A stretch of 64,000 nt of DNA. Origin: Planctomycetia bacterium (GTDB lineage Bacteria > Planctomycetota > Phycisphaerae > Phycisphaerales > SM1A02). Of this stretch, positions 17,574-26,378 are shown piece by piece. The stretch's first letter is position 1. Every line of letters starts with the position of its first letter. The stretch is from positions 62,001-126,000 of the forward strand of contig SYAC01000014.1 of NCBI GenBank assembly GCA_005787685.1. The letters run 5' to 3'. The notes beneath the pieces are model-generated. The model made no database searches. It was not told where the DNA came from and saw only the letters and a list, made by a program, of their open reading frames with translations. Position numbers and translations under genes: made by a program.

Positions 17574-18662
17574 ATGAAACTGTTTGAAACACTCTCTGAT
17601 CATGGCCATGAACGAATTTGTTTTCATAACGATTCAACCACGGGACTTCGCTCCATCATTGCCATTCACAGCACTGTGCTTGGCAATGCGCTTGGCGGCA
17701 CGCGCCGTTGGGCATACACTGACGAGGCTGAGGCCATCCGCGATGTGCTGCGACTATCAGAGGGTATGACCTACAAATCTGCCGCTGCCGACCTTCCAAT
17801 GGGTGGCGCAAAAAGCGTGATCCTGATCAAGCCTGGTCAGGCCGCAACCAGAGCCGAGGGTCTCGCCATGGGTCGCTTTGTTGACACCATGAATGGCGCC
17901 TACATTGCGGCGGAAGATGTTGGCGTAACGCCACAATTTTGCGATTGGATGGCCGAGGAAACTCAACATGTCATGGGTGGCGAAACCGTGAGCCATGGTG
18001 GTGATCCAAGTCCATTCACTGCCGCGGGTTGCTTTAACGCTATGAAGGCGTGCTTAAAACACCTTGGTCGTAAGGTTGATTTTTCAGAAATGACCATTGG
18101 CGTGCAGGGTGTTGGCGCAACGGGTTACCGTGTTGCAAAGTTGTGCAAGGAAGCTGGCGCCAAAGTAATTGCAAGCGATGTGAATCGTGGTGCGCTTGAA
18201 AAAGCCGTAAAAGAACTTGAAATCAGCGCGGTGAACGACGGTGAAAACATTTTCACTACCAAGGTCGACATACTTGCGCCGTGCGCGCTTGGTGGAATTC
18301 TTGATGACCGAACCATCACAAACCTGAAGTGTCAAATTGTCTGTGGCACCGCCAACAATCAATTGCTGCACGCCATTGATGATGGCGCGCGCCTGAAGAA
18401 GTGCGGTATTTTGTATGGTCCAGATTTCGTTGTGAACGCCGGGGGCCTGATTCGTTTAGCTGGTTTGTATCTCGGAATGACCGAAAGCAGGATCAATCAA
18501 AAGATTGAGCAAATTGAACACACAACAATTTCCGTGCTCAAAGAGGCCGGCGATGCGCACAGTGCGCATGAAGCCGCGGTGGCATACGCCAAGCGCCGCA
18601 TTGAACATGGGCGCGAGCGCGCCCGGGCAAATCCAAATCGGGTCGCAACCACCACTCCATAA
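17574..18662 (+). CDS. Glu/Leu/Phe/Val family dehydrogenase, probably leucine dehydrogenase
   Basis: NAD-dependent oxidative deaminase converting branched-chain amino acids to 2-oxoacids. 362 aa. The catalytic region has MTYKSAAA with the substrate-binding Lys, then MGGAKSVI with the catalytic Lys, and the active-site Asp in AAEDVGVT. The Rossmann motif GVQGVGATGYRVA lies near residue 175. Length and motifs match leucine/phenylalanine dehydrogenases rather than glutamate dehydrogenase. AAGGA lies about 10 nt before the ATG. Position directly upstream of the branched-chain oxoacid dehydrogenase genes supports a branched-chain substrate. Confidence 0.9.
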   Translation: MKLFETLSDHGHERICFHNDSTTGLRSIIAIHSTVLGNALGGTRRWAYTDEAEAIRDVLRLSEGMTYKSAAADLPMGGAKSVILIKPGQAATRAEGLAMGRFVDTMNGAYIAAEDVGVTPQFCDWMAEETQHVMGGETVSHGGDPSPFTAAGCFNAMKACLKHLGRKVDFSEMTIGVQGVGATGYRVAKLCKEAGAKVIASDVNRGALEKAVKELEISAVNDGENIFTTKVDILAPCALGGILDDRTITNLKCQIVCGTANNQLLHAIDDGARLKKCGILYGPDFVVNAGGLIRLAGLYLGMTESRINQKIEQIEHTTISVLKEAGDAHSAHEAAVAYAKRRIEHGRERARANPNRVATTTP

Positions 18663-18686
18663 GTCGCCAACATCGCTGGGTACGCT

Positions 18687-18715
18687 TTGACATTCTCGCA
18701 CTTGTTTTGTTTATT
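18687..18715 (+). promoter_or_regulatory. Promoter of the E1alpha-E1beta-E2 operon
   Basis: A perfect TTGACA (18687-18692), a 17-nt spacer, then TTTATT (18710-18715). It would give a leader of about 23 nt carrying the TAGGAAA ribosome-binding site before the ATG at 18745. Confidence 0.55.
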
Positions 18716-18744
18716 CACGCCGTTTATTTTCCTAGGAAATCATC

Positions 18745-19878
18745 ATGCCAATCAAGAGCGCGTTCACGACAACCATTGATCATGTATCTATTCTGGACGC
18801 CAACGCGAAGTTTGACGAGAAACTTGGTGCTGGTTTAATTCCGGACGCCGATCTTGTTCGCTTGTATGAGCACATGTGCGTGTGTCGCCATCTGGATGAG
18901 GTTGCTTTCAAGCTTCAACGCTCTGGTCGAATGGGGACATTTCCGCAGAACATGGGACAAGAGGCCGCCAGCATGGGTGCGGCATATGCGTTGGACAAGA
19001 CTGATTGGTTGGTGCCTTGCTACCGCGAGAATGCCGGTCTGATTTGGCGAGGTCTTCCAATGGAAATGATCTTGTTGCATTGGATGGGTGACGAGCGCGG
19101 CAACGCAATTCCGCGCGAGTTGTATTGCATGCCGCTTGCCATTCCTATTGGAACACAAATGTTGCACGCTACGGGTTTGGCGTGGGCGTCTAAGTACCGC
19201 GGCGAAAAGCGTGTGGCGTGCACCTTTTTTGGAGATGGCGCCACTAGTGAGGGTGACTTTCATGAGGCCATGAATTTCGCGGCTAATCTTGATATTCCTG
19301 TCATCTTCTTTTGCCAAAATAATTTCTGGGCCATTAGTGTTCCTGGAAAAATTCAGTGCTCCGCGCCAACTATCGCTCAACGCGCCGTGGCTTATGGCAT
19401 GGACACAATTCAATGCGATGGAAATGATATTTTCGCCGTTGTGTATTGCGTACGAAAAGCCGCGGCGCTTGCCCGAGAAAAGGGTCGTCCGTTCTTTATT
19501 GAAGCAGTCACCTACCGCTTGGGTGATCACACCACGGCCGATGATGCGCGCCGCTACCGTGACCAGGACGAGGTTGATCTTTGGAAATCCCGCGACCCAA
19601 TTATTCGCATTCGCACATTCCTAACCGCGCGTGGCCTTTGGGACGACACCAAAGAGGCCGCCCTGGCAGAACGCGCCCAACGCGATGTGGCGGCGGCGGT
19701 TGAGCGTGCGGAAACGATCGCGTCGCCAAATCGCGATGACTTTTTTAACAACATGTACGCCACAATTCCACCCGACCTTGCGCTGCAGCGCGACACTATG
19801 CAAACACATGGCATTGGTCAGGATCCATCCCAAATTGACGGCGCGGTCATTGAGTTGCCCGCCAAAACTTCACACTAA
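18745..19878 (+). CDS. Branched-chain 2-oxoacid dehydrogenase E1 alpha subunit
   Basis: Thiamine-diphosphate-dependent subunit that decarboxylates branched 2-oxoacids in the cytoplasmic multi-enzyme complex. 377 aa. The thiamine-diphosphate motif begins GDGATSEGDFHEA and closes with CQNNFWAIS near residues 170-195. The phosphorylation-loop-like region GDHTTADDARRYR is closest to the branched-chain E1alpha pattern (HHSTSDD) and argues against pyruvate. The E1beta gene starts 12 nt after its stop. Confidence 0.92.
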   Translation: MPIKSAFTTTIDHVSILDANAKFDEKLGAGLIPDADLVRLYEHMCVCRHLDEVAFKLQRSGRMGTFPQNMGQEAASMGAAYALDKTDWLVPCYRENAGLIWRGLPMEMILLHWMGDERGNAIPRELYCMPLAIPIGTQMLHATGLAWASKYRGEKRVACTFFGDGATSEGDFHEAMNFAANLDIPVIFFCQNNFWAISVPGKIQCSAPTIAQRAVAYGMDTIQCDGNDIFAVVYCVRKAAALAREKGRPFFIEAVTYRLGDHTTADDARRYRDQDEVDLWKSRDPIIRIRTFLTARGLWDDTKEAALAERAQRDVAAAVERAETIASPNRDDFFNNMYATIPPDLALQRDTMQTHGIGQDPSQIDGAVIELPAKTSH

Positions 19879-19890
19879 AGGAACAACAGC

Positions 19891-20859
19891 ATGGCCAATC
19901 TCACACTGGTGCAAGCAATCAATCTGGCTCTTATTCAAGAAATGGAGCGCGACGAGCGCGTGTTAATTCTTGGCGAAGATGTTGGTCCAAACGGTGGTGT
20001 ATTTCGTGTGACCGAGGGACTTCACAAAAGATTTGGTGGCAAACGCGTGGTGGATACACCGCTGGCTGAAAGCGGAATCATTGGAACAAGCATTGGCCTT
20101 GCGATGGCCGGCTTGCGTCCAATTCCAGAAATTCAATTTGAGGGATTCCTTGGACCCGCTTATGACCAAATTTGTAGCCACGCCGCGCGCATGCGCACGC
20201 GCACTCGCGGCGCCATGACGGTACCCCTCACTATTCGTATTCCTGTTGGAGGCGGCATCCACGCGCCGGAACTTCACTCGGATAGCCCGGAATCGATCTA
20301 TATCCACCAACCCGGCATAAAGGTTGTCATGCCCAGCAGTCCCTATGACGCCAAGGGGCTTTTAATTTCCGCCATTCGTGATCCAGATCCCGTTATGTTC
20401 TTTGAACCAAAGCGTATTTACCGCGCTTTCCGCGAGGAGGTTCCAGAAGACGAATACACGCTTCCACTTGGCAAGGCGCGTGTGGTGTGTGAGGGAAACG
20501 AAATGACGGTTGTGAGTTGGGGAGCCAGTGTTGTTCAATGCATGCAAGCTATTGAGCGCAGCGGTCGTTCTATTGAACTCGTTGATCTACGCACGCTCTA
20601 TCCATTTGATATGGAGACCGTGGAAGCCAGCGTGAAGAAAACTGGGCGCTGTGTCATTGTGCACGAAGCCCCAAAAACATGCGGCTTTGGTGCTGAAATT
20701 GCGGCCCGCATTATGGAGCGATGTTTCTTGTATCTGGAATCTCCGGTGCAGCGCGTGGCTGGTTTTGACACCATCATGCCATATTACAAACTTGAACTTG
20801 ATTACATGCCAGACGCGGATCGAATTGCCCGCGCAATCGAGGAAACAGCGGCGTACTAG
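19891..20859 (+). CDS. Branched-chain 2-oxoacid dehydrogenase E1 beta subunit
   Basis: Partner of the E1alpha subunit in the heterotetrameric E1. 322 aa. Typical blocks: LGEDVGPNGGVFRVTEGL, DTPLAESGIIG with the active-site Glu, a central RIPVGGGIHAPELHSDS, and a transketolase C-terminal domain with VSWGASV and HEAPKTCGFGAEIAA. AAGGAACAACAGC precedes the ATG. Co-transcribed with E1alpha and E2. Confidence 0.94.
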   Translation: MANLTLVQAINLALIQEMERDERVLILGEDVGPNGGVFRVTEGLHKRFGGKRVVDTPLAESGIIGTSIGLAMAGLRPIPEIQFEGFLGPAYDQICSHAARMRTRTRGAMTVPLTIRIPVGGGIHAPELHSDSPESIYIHQPGIKVVMPSSPYDAKGLLISAIRDPDPVMFFEPKRIYRAFREEVPEDEYTLPLGKARVVCEGNEMTVVSWGASVVQCMQAIERSGRSIELVDLRTLYPFDMETVEASVKKTGRCVIVHEAPKTCGFGAEIAARIMERCFLYLESPVQRVAGFDTIMPYYKLELDYMPDADRIARAIEETAAY

Positions 20860-20925
20860 TTTGTATTTGCCTTTAACACATGTTGTATTCAATTCACACA
20901 CACACTCGCTCTTGGAGAAACTCAT

Positions 20926-22353
20926 ATGGCTGGCGTAAAACAACCTGACGACAAAAGTCATTTCATTCTTCCGGATCTTGGTGAGGGTGTTCACGAGGCC
21001 GAACTTATTAAATGGCGCGTGCAAGTTGGCGACACAGTCAAGGAACATCAAACAATGGCGGAAATGGAAACCGACAAGGCTCTGGTTGAGGTTCCAAGTC
21101 CGTGGAATGGTGTTATTGGTGAACTGTGTGGTAAGGCTGGCGATACAATTTTGGTTGGAAGCGTGTTGGTTCGATACGCAAGCAAGGGCGCGAGCGCCGT
21201 TACCAAGCCCCAAACTGTTTCCGCGCCTGCAAAGCAACAGGCGGCTTCCGCCGCGCAACACGCCGCGCCCGTTGCCAAAGTGGATGTAAAAGTGGACGCC
21301 AACGAGGACGCTGGCACTGTGGTTGGAAATGTGAGTGGTTCGCTTGGTGTTCCAAGTCGATTCGCGCGCAAGCCAGAACATGAAAGTATTTCTTCGTCGG
21401 CCAACAAATCACTTGCAACCCCCGCTGTTCGTCGTATTGCCAGAGAACTTGGCGTGAATATTCAACAAGTACGCGGAACTGGTCGCGGTGGCCGCGTCAC
21501 CGCCAGCGATCTTCAAGCTGTAAGCCAGGGCGCGGTAGAGGTCACGCGCGAAACGGCGGCATCGCGGGTTGTTATGGCACAACCCATCAATCGCTCCAAC
21601 AACGACAATGTGGTCGCCACAATGTCTGAGCCTCTTTCTGTCACATATCCCAGCGTAAATCGCGATGGCGTGAAAGAATGCATTCCATTTCGCGGCATTC
21701 GTAGAAAGATTGCACAGGCCCTTGATTTATCGGTCAAAACCGCCGTGCATTTCACCCTGGTTGACAGCGCGGACGTAACCAAGCTTGATCGCAAGCGCAA
21801 GGAATATTCAGCCGCTTTGGGAACAAAGCTCAGCATGCTGCCGTTTGTCATGTTGGCGGTGTGCAAGGCGTTGCGCAAACACCCAACGCTGAACGCGAAT
21901 GTGGATGACACCAACGAAGAAATCCTAATCAAGGAGCCTATTCATCTTGGTTGCGCCGTGGACACTGATCACGGACTCATGGTTCCAGTTCTTCGAAACG
22001 CCCAACAAAAAAATGTTGGAGAGCTGGCCGCGCTTGTGAAAGAACTTGCGGAATCTTGTAAACAACGCTCGGTCGCCCGCGAAAATCTTGTGGGCGGAAC
22101 ATTCACTATGAGCAATGTTGGCAGTTATGGTGGCGCATTCGCCACCCCCATTATTAATTATCCAGAGGTCGCCATTCTTGCTGTCGGCCGCGCCAAAGAG
22201 CAGGTTTTGACCAAAGACGGGACATTTTACGCCGGGTTTGTTCTGCCGCTGAGCCTTTCTTGTGACCACCGAATTGTGGATGGCGCTGAGGGGGCGCGCT
22301 TTCTAAACACGGTGCTTGGTTTGTTGGAAAACCCTGACAAATTGTTGGCTTGA
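20926..22353 (+). CDS. 2-oxoacid dehydrogenase E2 (lipoyl acyltransferase)
   Basis: Core of the complex, transferring the branched acyl group to CoA. 475 aa with a single lipoyl domain (residues about 12-88, lipoylated Lys in METDKALVE at K51), an Ala/Pro-rich linker, a peripheral-subunit-binding domain with TPAVRRIARELG and GRGGRVTASDL (about 165-200), a second linker, and the catalytic domain (about 245-475) ending in the active-site motif SCDHRIVDG. TTGGAGAAA precedes the ATG. No E3 gene follows; lpd lies at 4754. The lipoyl group would be made by LipA, encoded at 25304. Confidence 0.95.
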   Translation: MAGVKQPDDKSHFILPDLGEGVHEAELIKWRVQVGDTVKEHQTMAEMETDKALVEVPSPWNGVIGELCGKAGDTILVGSVLVRYASKGASAVTKPQTVSAPAKQQAASAAQHAAPVAKVDVKVDANEDAGTVVGNVSGSLGVPSRFARKPEHESISSSANKSLATPAVRRIARELGVNIQQVRGTGRGGRVTASDLQAVSQGAVEVTRETAASRVVMAQPINRSNNDNVVATMSEPLSVTYPSVNRDGVKECIPFRGIRRKIAQALDLSVKTAVHFTLVDSADVTKLDRKRKEYSAALGTKLSMLPFVMLAVCKALRKHPTLNANVDDTNEEILIKEPIHLGCAVDTDHGLMVPVLRNAQQKNVGELAALVKELAESCKQRSVARENLVGGTFTMSNVGSYGGAFATPIINYPEVAILAVGRAKEQVLTKDGTFYAGFVLPLSLSCDHRIVDGAEGARFLNTVLGLLENPDKLLA

Positions 22354-22394
22354 TCGACAAAATATTTTTTTGTATTCCCAATCTGCACCTTGGT

Positions 22395-22400
22395 TAGACT
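22395..22400 (+). promoter_or_regulatory. Candidate -10 element, leaderless type
   Basis: TAGACT ends 6 nt before the ATG at 22407. No ribosome-binding site is present. A clear -35 is not visible. Confidence 0.45.
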
Positions 22401-22406
22401 GTATGA

Positions 22407-22607
22407 ATGAACCTTGTTTGGAAATCGATTTTCCTTTGCATCTTTGCGATCGCTCCAAGCTCGCTTGCTCAAAATGATGGTCCACCGCTACCAGCAGAAA
22501 TCAATCCGCCCGGCTGGCCTCTTATTGGATATGGATTGGCTTTTCTTTTGGTCGGAATCGCCGTCTATGTCAGCATGTACACATCCAAGCGCGCAAATAT
22601 TGAGTAA
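22407..22607 (+). CDS. Small membrane protein, unknown function
   Basis: 66 aa: an N-terminal signal-like segment ending in SSLAQ, a short Pro-rich polar stretch, then one transmembrane helix (about residues 38-57) and a short basic tail. Unknown family. Support comes from the -10 hexamer placed exactly 6 nt before its ATG, the coherent signal/transmembrane layout, and close packing with two further small genes. Confidence 0.6.
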   Translation: MNLVWKSIFLCIFAIAPSSLAQNDGPPLPAEINPPGWPLIGYGLAFLLVGIAVYVSMYTSKRANIE

Positions 22608-22616
22608 AGATAAATC

Positions 22617-22928
22617 ATGAAGAAAAAAATAACCCTAAAGCCTAAAAACGCACTTGTTGTTTTAAACACCGTTCTGCTTGTTGTGCTTGGAATTGTCACC
22701 CTGGGTCCAAGCGCCAAAGCCCAAGTTGGTCGATCGCGCGGTCAATACATTATGGTGGGTGGAAAAAGTGTCGCCAGCGTCACTAATCAGCCCGGTGTGG
22801 CTTATATCTTGGATCAATCCAGTCAAGAGCTTATTTGTCTTACATGGAACGAAGAATTCAAATCTTTAACCGGCGTTGGCTACCGAAATATTTCAAAAGA
22901 TATTGAACAAGGACAACGATCCCGTTAA
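22617..22928 (+). CDS. Small exported protein, paralogue of the next gene
   Basis: 103 aa. A very basic N-terminus (MKKKITLKPKN) leads into a hydrophobic segment ending at AKAQ, which is a likely signal peptidase site near residue 35. The mature part has a beta-rich core: VAYILDQSSQELICLTW then VGYRNISKDI. The same layout (about 20 residues, then V-x-Y/W-I-x-D-x-S-x-E, then a closing N-L/I-S-x-D/L) recurs in the downstream protein at 22946, so the pair probably arose by duplication. No known family is recognised. Confidence 0.65.
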   Translation: MKKKITLKPKNALVVLNTVLLVVLGIVTLGPSAKAQVGRSRGQYIMVGGKSVASVTNQPGVAYILDQSSQELICLTWNEEFKSLTGVGYRNISKDIEQGQRSR

Positions 22929-22945
22929 TCGGTGCAAAATACACC

Positions 22946-23275
22946 ATGAAAAGCAAATCAAATAATTTTCAAATGAACACGGTCGGATTGTGGGCAAGCG
23001 CGTTTGTTCTTGGTGGGCTCATTTTAACCCAGGCTGGCAAGAATCAGGCGGCTCAAGCTGATTCCATAACTGGTCCTTCTGGATTTTCTATATCCACCAT
23101 CACAATTGGAAATGTTGTGGGTACCACAAACAACCACATCTACGATGTTCTTTGGATTATCGATGATCGAAGCGAAACACTCATGATTTATTATGGCGAT
23201 ACAAGCAACCGCACCCTTGAATTGAAAACCATAAAAAATCTTTCCGATCTCTTTAGCCAAGCCAGGCCAAAATAA
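22946..23275 (+). CDS. Small exported protein, paralogue of the previous gene
   Basis: 109 aa. N-terminal hydrophobic segment (about residues 13-32) followed by AAQADS, a plausible export signal. The mature part contains YDVLWIIDDRSETLMIYY and a closing KNLSDLFSQA, aligning with the C-terminal half of the protein at 22617. Function unknown. No good Shine-Dalgarno precedes the ATG; it lies 17 nt after the previous stop and is probably read through from it. Confidence 0.65.
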   Translation: MKSKSNNFQMNTVGLWASAFVLGGLILTQAGKNQAAQADSITGPSGFSISTITIGNVVGTTNNHIYDVLWIIDDRSETLMIYYGDTSNRTLELKTIKNLSDLFSQARPK

Positions 23276-23318
23276 GTTCTAAATCATTTTGAACGGCGCG
23301 CGTTTGTGAACTGTAACA

Positions 23319-24266
23319 ATGAAGCCCACCGACTTGTTAAAGCCTAGTCCCCCCGTTGACGCGGTTATGGTGAAGCGCCGCGCTGGCGCTTTCACTACGC
23401 GAAGCATAAAAACTTCCGCAAAATCCTCTGGACTTCGCCTTGCCATGTCCATGCTGGACCTCACAACTCTTGAAGGCAAGGACAGTCCAGAAAAGGTGCG
23501 CGCGCTTTGCGCCAAAGCAATCTGTCCACATGTTTCTAGCACGCCCCTGAATGATCCCGTTCCATCGGTTGCGGCCGTATGTGTATACCCCGCGCTTGTG
23601 CCAACCGCAAAACTGGCGTTAGCGGGTCACCCAATTCATATTGCCGCGGTCGCCACCGGATTTCCAAGCGGTCAGTACCCACTCAATATTCGCCTGCAAG
23701 ACGTTCGCGCCGCAGTTCTTGCGGGCGCTGACGAAATTGACATGGTTGTAAGCCGTGGACTTTTTCTTTCTGGTCAATTCAAGGAGTTTCAAAATGAAAT
23801 TGTGCAAACCAAAGACGCGTGTGGTCCGGCACATTTAAAAATAATTCTTGAAACTGGCGAGCTTGAAACGCTCGACAACGCGCGCCGCGCAAGCGATCTT
23901 GCCATTGACGCTCTGTTAAGTCGCCCCGGATCAAACTCGCTTTCGGACGGAGAAGTTTTTATTAAGACCAGCACTGGAAAAATTCAGCCCGCTGCAACCA
24001 TGCCAGTCACGCTTGTCATGCTTGAGGCAATTCGCGACACGTTTGTTGCGGGTGGCCCCAAAATTGGAATGAAGCCTGCCGGGGGAATCCGCACCGCAAA
24101 ACAAGCGCTTCATTATCTTGTCATGGTCAAAGAAACATTGGGCGATGATTGGCTCACCCCAAACCTGTTTCGCTTTGGAGCCAGCTCGCTTGCCAACGAT
24201 ATTTTACGGCAAATTCTAAAGCTTGAAACGGGTCGATACGCTTCATCGTGGGATCTTGGTGAATAA
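23319..24266 (+). CDS. deoC: Deoxyribose-phosphate aldolase
   Basis: Class I aldolase splitting 2-deoxyribose 5-phosphate into glyceraldehyde 3-phosphate and acetaldehyde. 315 aa. The three catalytic residues of the E. coli enzyme are visible: Asp in DEIDMVV, the Schiff-base Lys in VFIKTSTGK, and the second Lys in GMKPAGGIRT. VCVYP and ATGFPSGQ are also typical. It is about 50 residues longer than E. coli DeoC, mainly at the N-terminus. Convergent with the ThuA-like gene. Confidence 0.95.
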   Translation: MKPTDLLKPSPPVDAVMVKRRAGAFTTRSIKTSAKSSGLRLAMSMLDLTTLEGKDSPEKVRALCAKAICPHVSSTPLNDPVPSVAAVCVYPALVPTAKLALAGHPIHIAAVATGFPSGQYPLNIRLQDVRAAVLAGADEIDMVVSRGLFLSGQFKEFQNEIVQTKDACGPAHLKIILETGELETLDNARRASDLAIDALLSRPGSNSLSDGEVFIKTSTGKIQPAATMPVTLVMLEAIRDTFVAGGPKIGMKPAGGIRTAKQALHYLVMVKETLGDDWLTPNLFRFGASSLANDILRQILKLETGRYASSWDLGE

Positions 24267-24302
24267 CCCAAAAACTACGCCCTGATTATTTGCGCCCGTC
24301 TT

Positions 24303-25241
24303 TTATTTATTTTCAAGCTGGATATTTGCCTTTACTTCGGGCTGTATCAGCGTCTCACTCCGTTTAGATTTGCCGACATCACCCATAGCCCACATAATTC
24401 CACCCAAAACATGCTTTCGAAATTCGGGCTCTAAAAAAGTTTCCTTGGTATGACCCATGGCCGTGTACCAAGTGCGCCCTCCTTCGAATTCATGCATCCA
24501 CGAAATTGGATGATCTCCATTCATTGTGAATTCGCCCAAATCTTGATCATCCACATTCATCAACACATGAACATTTTTTCTTGGATTGGTTTTGAACCTA
24601 TACCACTCGTCCTCGCGCCTTAGCGTGTCTGGAAATTCAACCGTGCTTATATGTGTCTTGTCTTCTCGAAGCACGGTGGCCAAAATAACTTTGGTGTGAT
24701 CACGAAACCAGGCTCCAACAAGTTGTCCATACCACGGCCAGTCATACTCGGTATCCGCGGCTGCATGAATGCCGACAAATCCACCGCCAAGGTGGATGTA
24801 TTGTTCAAACGCTGACTGTTGTTCCTTGTTCAGCACATCACCGGTTGTGCTAAAAAATATGATCGCGGAGAATCGGTTTAGGTTTTCGGTTGTGAACGCC
24901 CCAGAATCCTCTGTTTGCTGCACCACAAAATTTTCCACTCCAATTTCGCGGAGCGCCAGAACGCCCTCTGGGATATTTTTGTGTCTGTAGCCTTTTGTTT
25001 TTGTAAAAACAAGAACGCGTGGCAACTCCCCCTTTTTCTTTGCGCCCAAATTGTCTTTTTTTTCTGCGCGCTCTGTTTGAATTTGATCTGGCGTGGCCTT
25101 GGGGGGAGGCATGGTGTTGTTTGCCAAGGTGGTCTTGGCTTGATTTGAGCAACCGCTGAGTGCCAACACAACCAATGTTTGAACCGCCACGCGCATTGCC
25201 TGTTTGCGCGCCCATCTTGCCGCGTGTGCCATAAAGACCAT
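24303..25241 (-). CDS. ThuA-like domain lipoprotein
   Basis: 312 aa. A basic N-terminus and hydrophobic segment end in LALSGCS, a good lipobox with Cys near residue 31. The mature protein is a ThuA-like (trehalose-utilisation) domain related to class I glutamine amidotransferases: LVFTKTKGYRHKNI, FSTTGDVLN, GGGFVGIHAAADTEYDWPWY, then NGDHPISWMHEFEGGRTWYT. Such domains are very common in planctomycetes, often in proteins linked to sugar metabolism; the activity is not established. The start ATG 25241 sits 6 nt after a CATACT hexamer. Divergent from lipA. Confidence 0.9.
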   Translation of the reverse strand: MVFMAHAARWARKQAMRVAVQTLVVLALSGCSNQAKTTLANNTMPPPKATPDQIQTERAEKKDNLGAKKKGELPRVLVFTKTKGYRHKNIPEGVLALREIGVENFVVQQTEDSGAFTTENLNRFSAIIFFSTTGDVLNKEQQSAFEQYIHLGGGFVGIHAAADTEYDWPWYGQLVGAWFRDHTKVILATVLREDKTHISTVEFPDTLRREDEWYRFKTNPRKNVHVLMNVDDQDLGEFTMNGDHPISWMHEFEGGRTWYTAMGHTKETFLEPEFRKHVLGGIMWAMGDVGKSKRSETLIQPEVKANIQLENK

Positions 25242-25247
25242 GGGGTA

Positions 25248-25253
25248 AGTATG
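25248..25253 (-). promoter_or_regulatory. Candidate -10 element of the ThuA-like gene
   Basis: CATACT on the minus strand ends 6 nt before the ATG at 25241. It deviates at the first base. No Shine-Dalgarno. Confidence 0.4.
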
Positions 25254-25265
25254 CCTTATTTAGGC

Positions 25266-25295
25266 TTGAATTATCTAGCTTGTTGGGGCTACGCT
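25266..25295 (+). promoter_or_regulatory. Promoter of lipA, leaderless type
   Basis: TTGAAT (25266-25271), 18 nt, then TACGCT (25290-25295), 8 nt before the GTG at 25304. The element lies within the 62-nt space shared with the divergent ThuA-like gene. Confidence 0.5.
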
Positions 25296-25303
25296 ATTGT
25301 TCT

Positions 25304-26311
25304 GTGATCACCCCGCAATCCGCAAATGATCGAACCCTTGCCCGGCATCCCAAGCCTCTTGGTGGTGATACGGCCAGAAATCTGCCTGGCGCTTCAGTCA
25401 GTCTTTCTGAATTCATATTGAACAATAAAGACGAAGCCCGCCAAACACTACAAATTGGTAAAAAGCCCGACTGGCTGCGCGCCCGTGTCCCTGGTGGTCA
25501 GGGATACCTGCGCCTGAAGGCGATCATGGATGAGCACAAGTTGCACACGGTGTGCCAAGAAGCGAGTTGCCCAAACATGGGGGAATGTTGGAGCCGCGGC
25601 TCCGCCACCATTATGATTTTGGGCGATACTTGCACGCGAAGCTGTGGTTTTTGTAATGTTAAAACTGGTCGTCCTGGCTCTATTGATAAAGACGAGCCAC
25701 GGCGAGTTGCTGAAAGTTTGCGCTTGATGGATCTTAAACATGTGGTGATTACCAGCGTGAATCGCGATGAGTTGCCGGATGGTGGCGCGGAAATATGGGC
25801 GCAAACAATTCATCTGACACGCGCCGCATGCCCCAACATGAGTATCGAAGTTCTTGTTGGTGATTTTTGTGGAAACGAAAAAAACATTCAAACGGTGTGT
25901 GATGCGCGTCCGCGAATCATTAGCCACAACATGGAAACCGTTCGGCGCATGCATTCGGCTGTCCGCCCCCAGGCGCGCTACGAACGCTCCTTGAATGTGT
26001 TGAAACAATTCAAGGCAAGTGGTCTACTTACAAAAACTGGAATCATGGTTGGTATTGGCGAACACAATGACGAGGTTCTTGAACTTATGGATGATGTGTG
26101 GCGCGAATCACGGGCCGACATATTGACGATCGGCCAATATTTACAACCAACACGCAACCACCTTCCTATCGATCGATGGGTACACCCCGAACAATTTATG
26201 ATGTTTAAAATTCAGGCGTTGAACCGCGGATTTAGAATTTGTGAAAGCGGCCCGCTGGTTCGCAGTAGTTACCGCGCCGACGAACAGGCTGCCTTGATCG
26301 ATTCCGCTTGA
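25304..26311 (+). CDS. lipA: Lipoyl synthase
   Basis: Radical SAM enzyme inserting two sulfurs into protein-bound octanoyl groups, completing the lipoyl cofactor used by E2. The auxiliary cluster motif runs CQEASCPNMGEC and the radical SAM motif is CTRSCGFC; SVNRDELPDGGA and GPLVRSSYRADEQ are also characteristic. The frame is open from a TTG at 25280; I choose the GTG at 25304 because it sits just after the -10 hexamer, giving 335 aa, slightly longer at the N-terminus than usual. Start uncertain, identity certain. Confidence 0.95.
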   Translation: MITPQSANDRTLARHPKPLGGDTARNLPGASVSLSEFILNNKDEARQTLQIGKKPDWLRARVPGGQGYLRLKAIMDEHKLHTVCQEASCPNMGECWSRGSATIMILGDTCTRSCGFCNVKTGRPGSIDKDEPRRVAESLRLMDLKHVVITSVNRDELPDGGAEIWAQTIHLTRAACPNMSIEVLVGDFCGNEKNIQTVCDARPRIISHNMETVRRMHSAVRPQARYERSLNVLKQFKASGLLTKTGIMVGIGEHNDEVLELMDDVWRESRADILTIGQYLQPTRNHLPIDRWVHPEQFMMFKIQALNRGFRICESGPLVRSSYRADEQAALIDSA

Positions 26312-26338
26312 TGGCTCTTGTTGGTGTTGTCACATACC

Positions 26339-26357
26339 CAGGCGCTGAAATCGCCTG
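26339..26357. repeat. Short hairpin between convergent lipA and M16 peptidase genes
   Basis: CAGGCG (26339-26344) pairs with CGCCTG (26352-26357) around a 7-nt loop. No T tract follows on either strand, so it is a weak terminator candidate at best. Confidence 0.35.
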
Positions 26358-26378
26358 AATAAAATTAAAATTATGCAA

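Noticed and set aside
18835-19530. 231-aa antisense frame in the E1alpha gene
   Set aside because: Shadow of the E1alpha coding sequence; no independent support.
20587-21381. 264-aa open frame antisense to E1beta and E2
   Set aside because: It lies entirely opposite two well-supported genes, and its product has no recognisable domain or ribosome-binding site.
26339-26357. Rho-independent terminator between lipA and the M16 gene
   Set aside because: The hairpin is real but no T tract follows on either strand; listed only as a hairpin.
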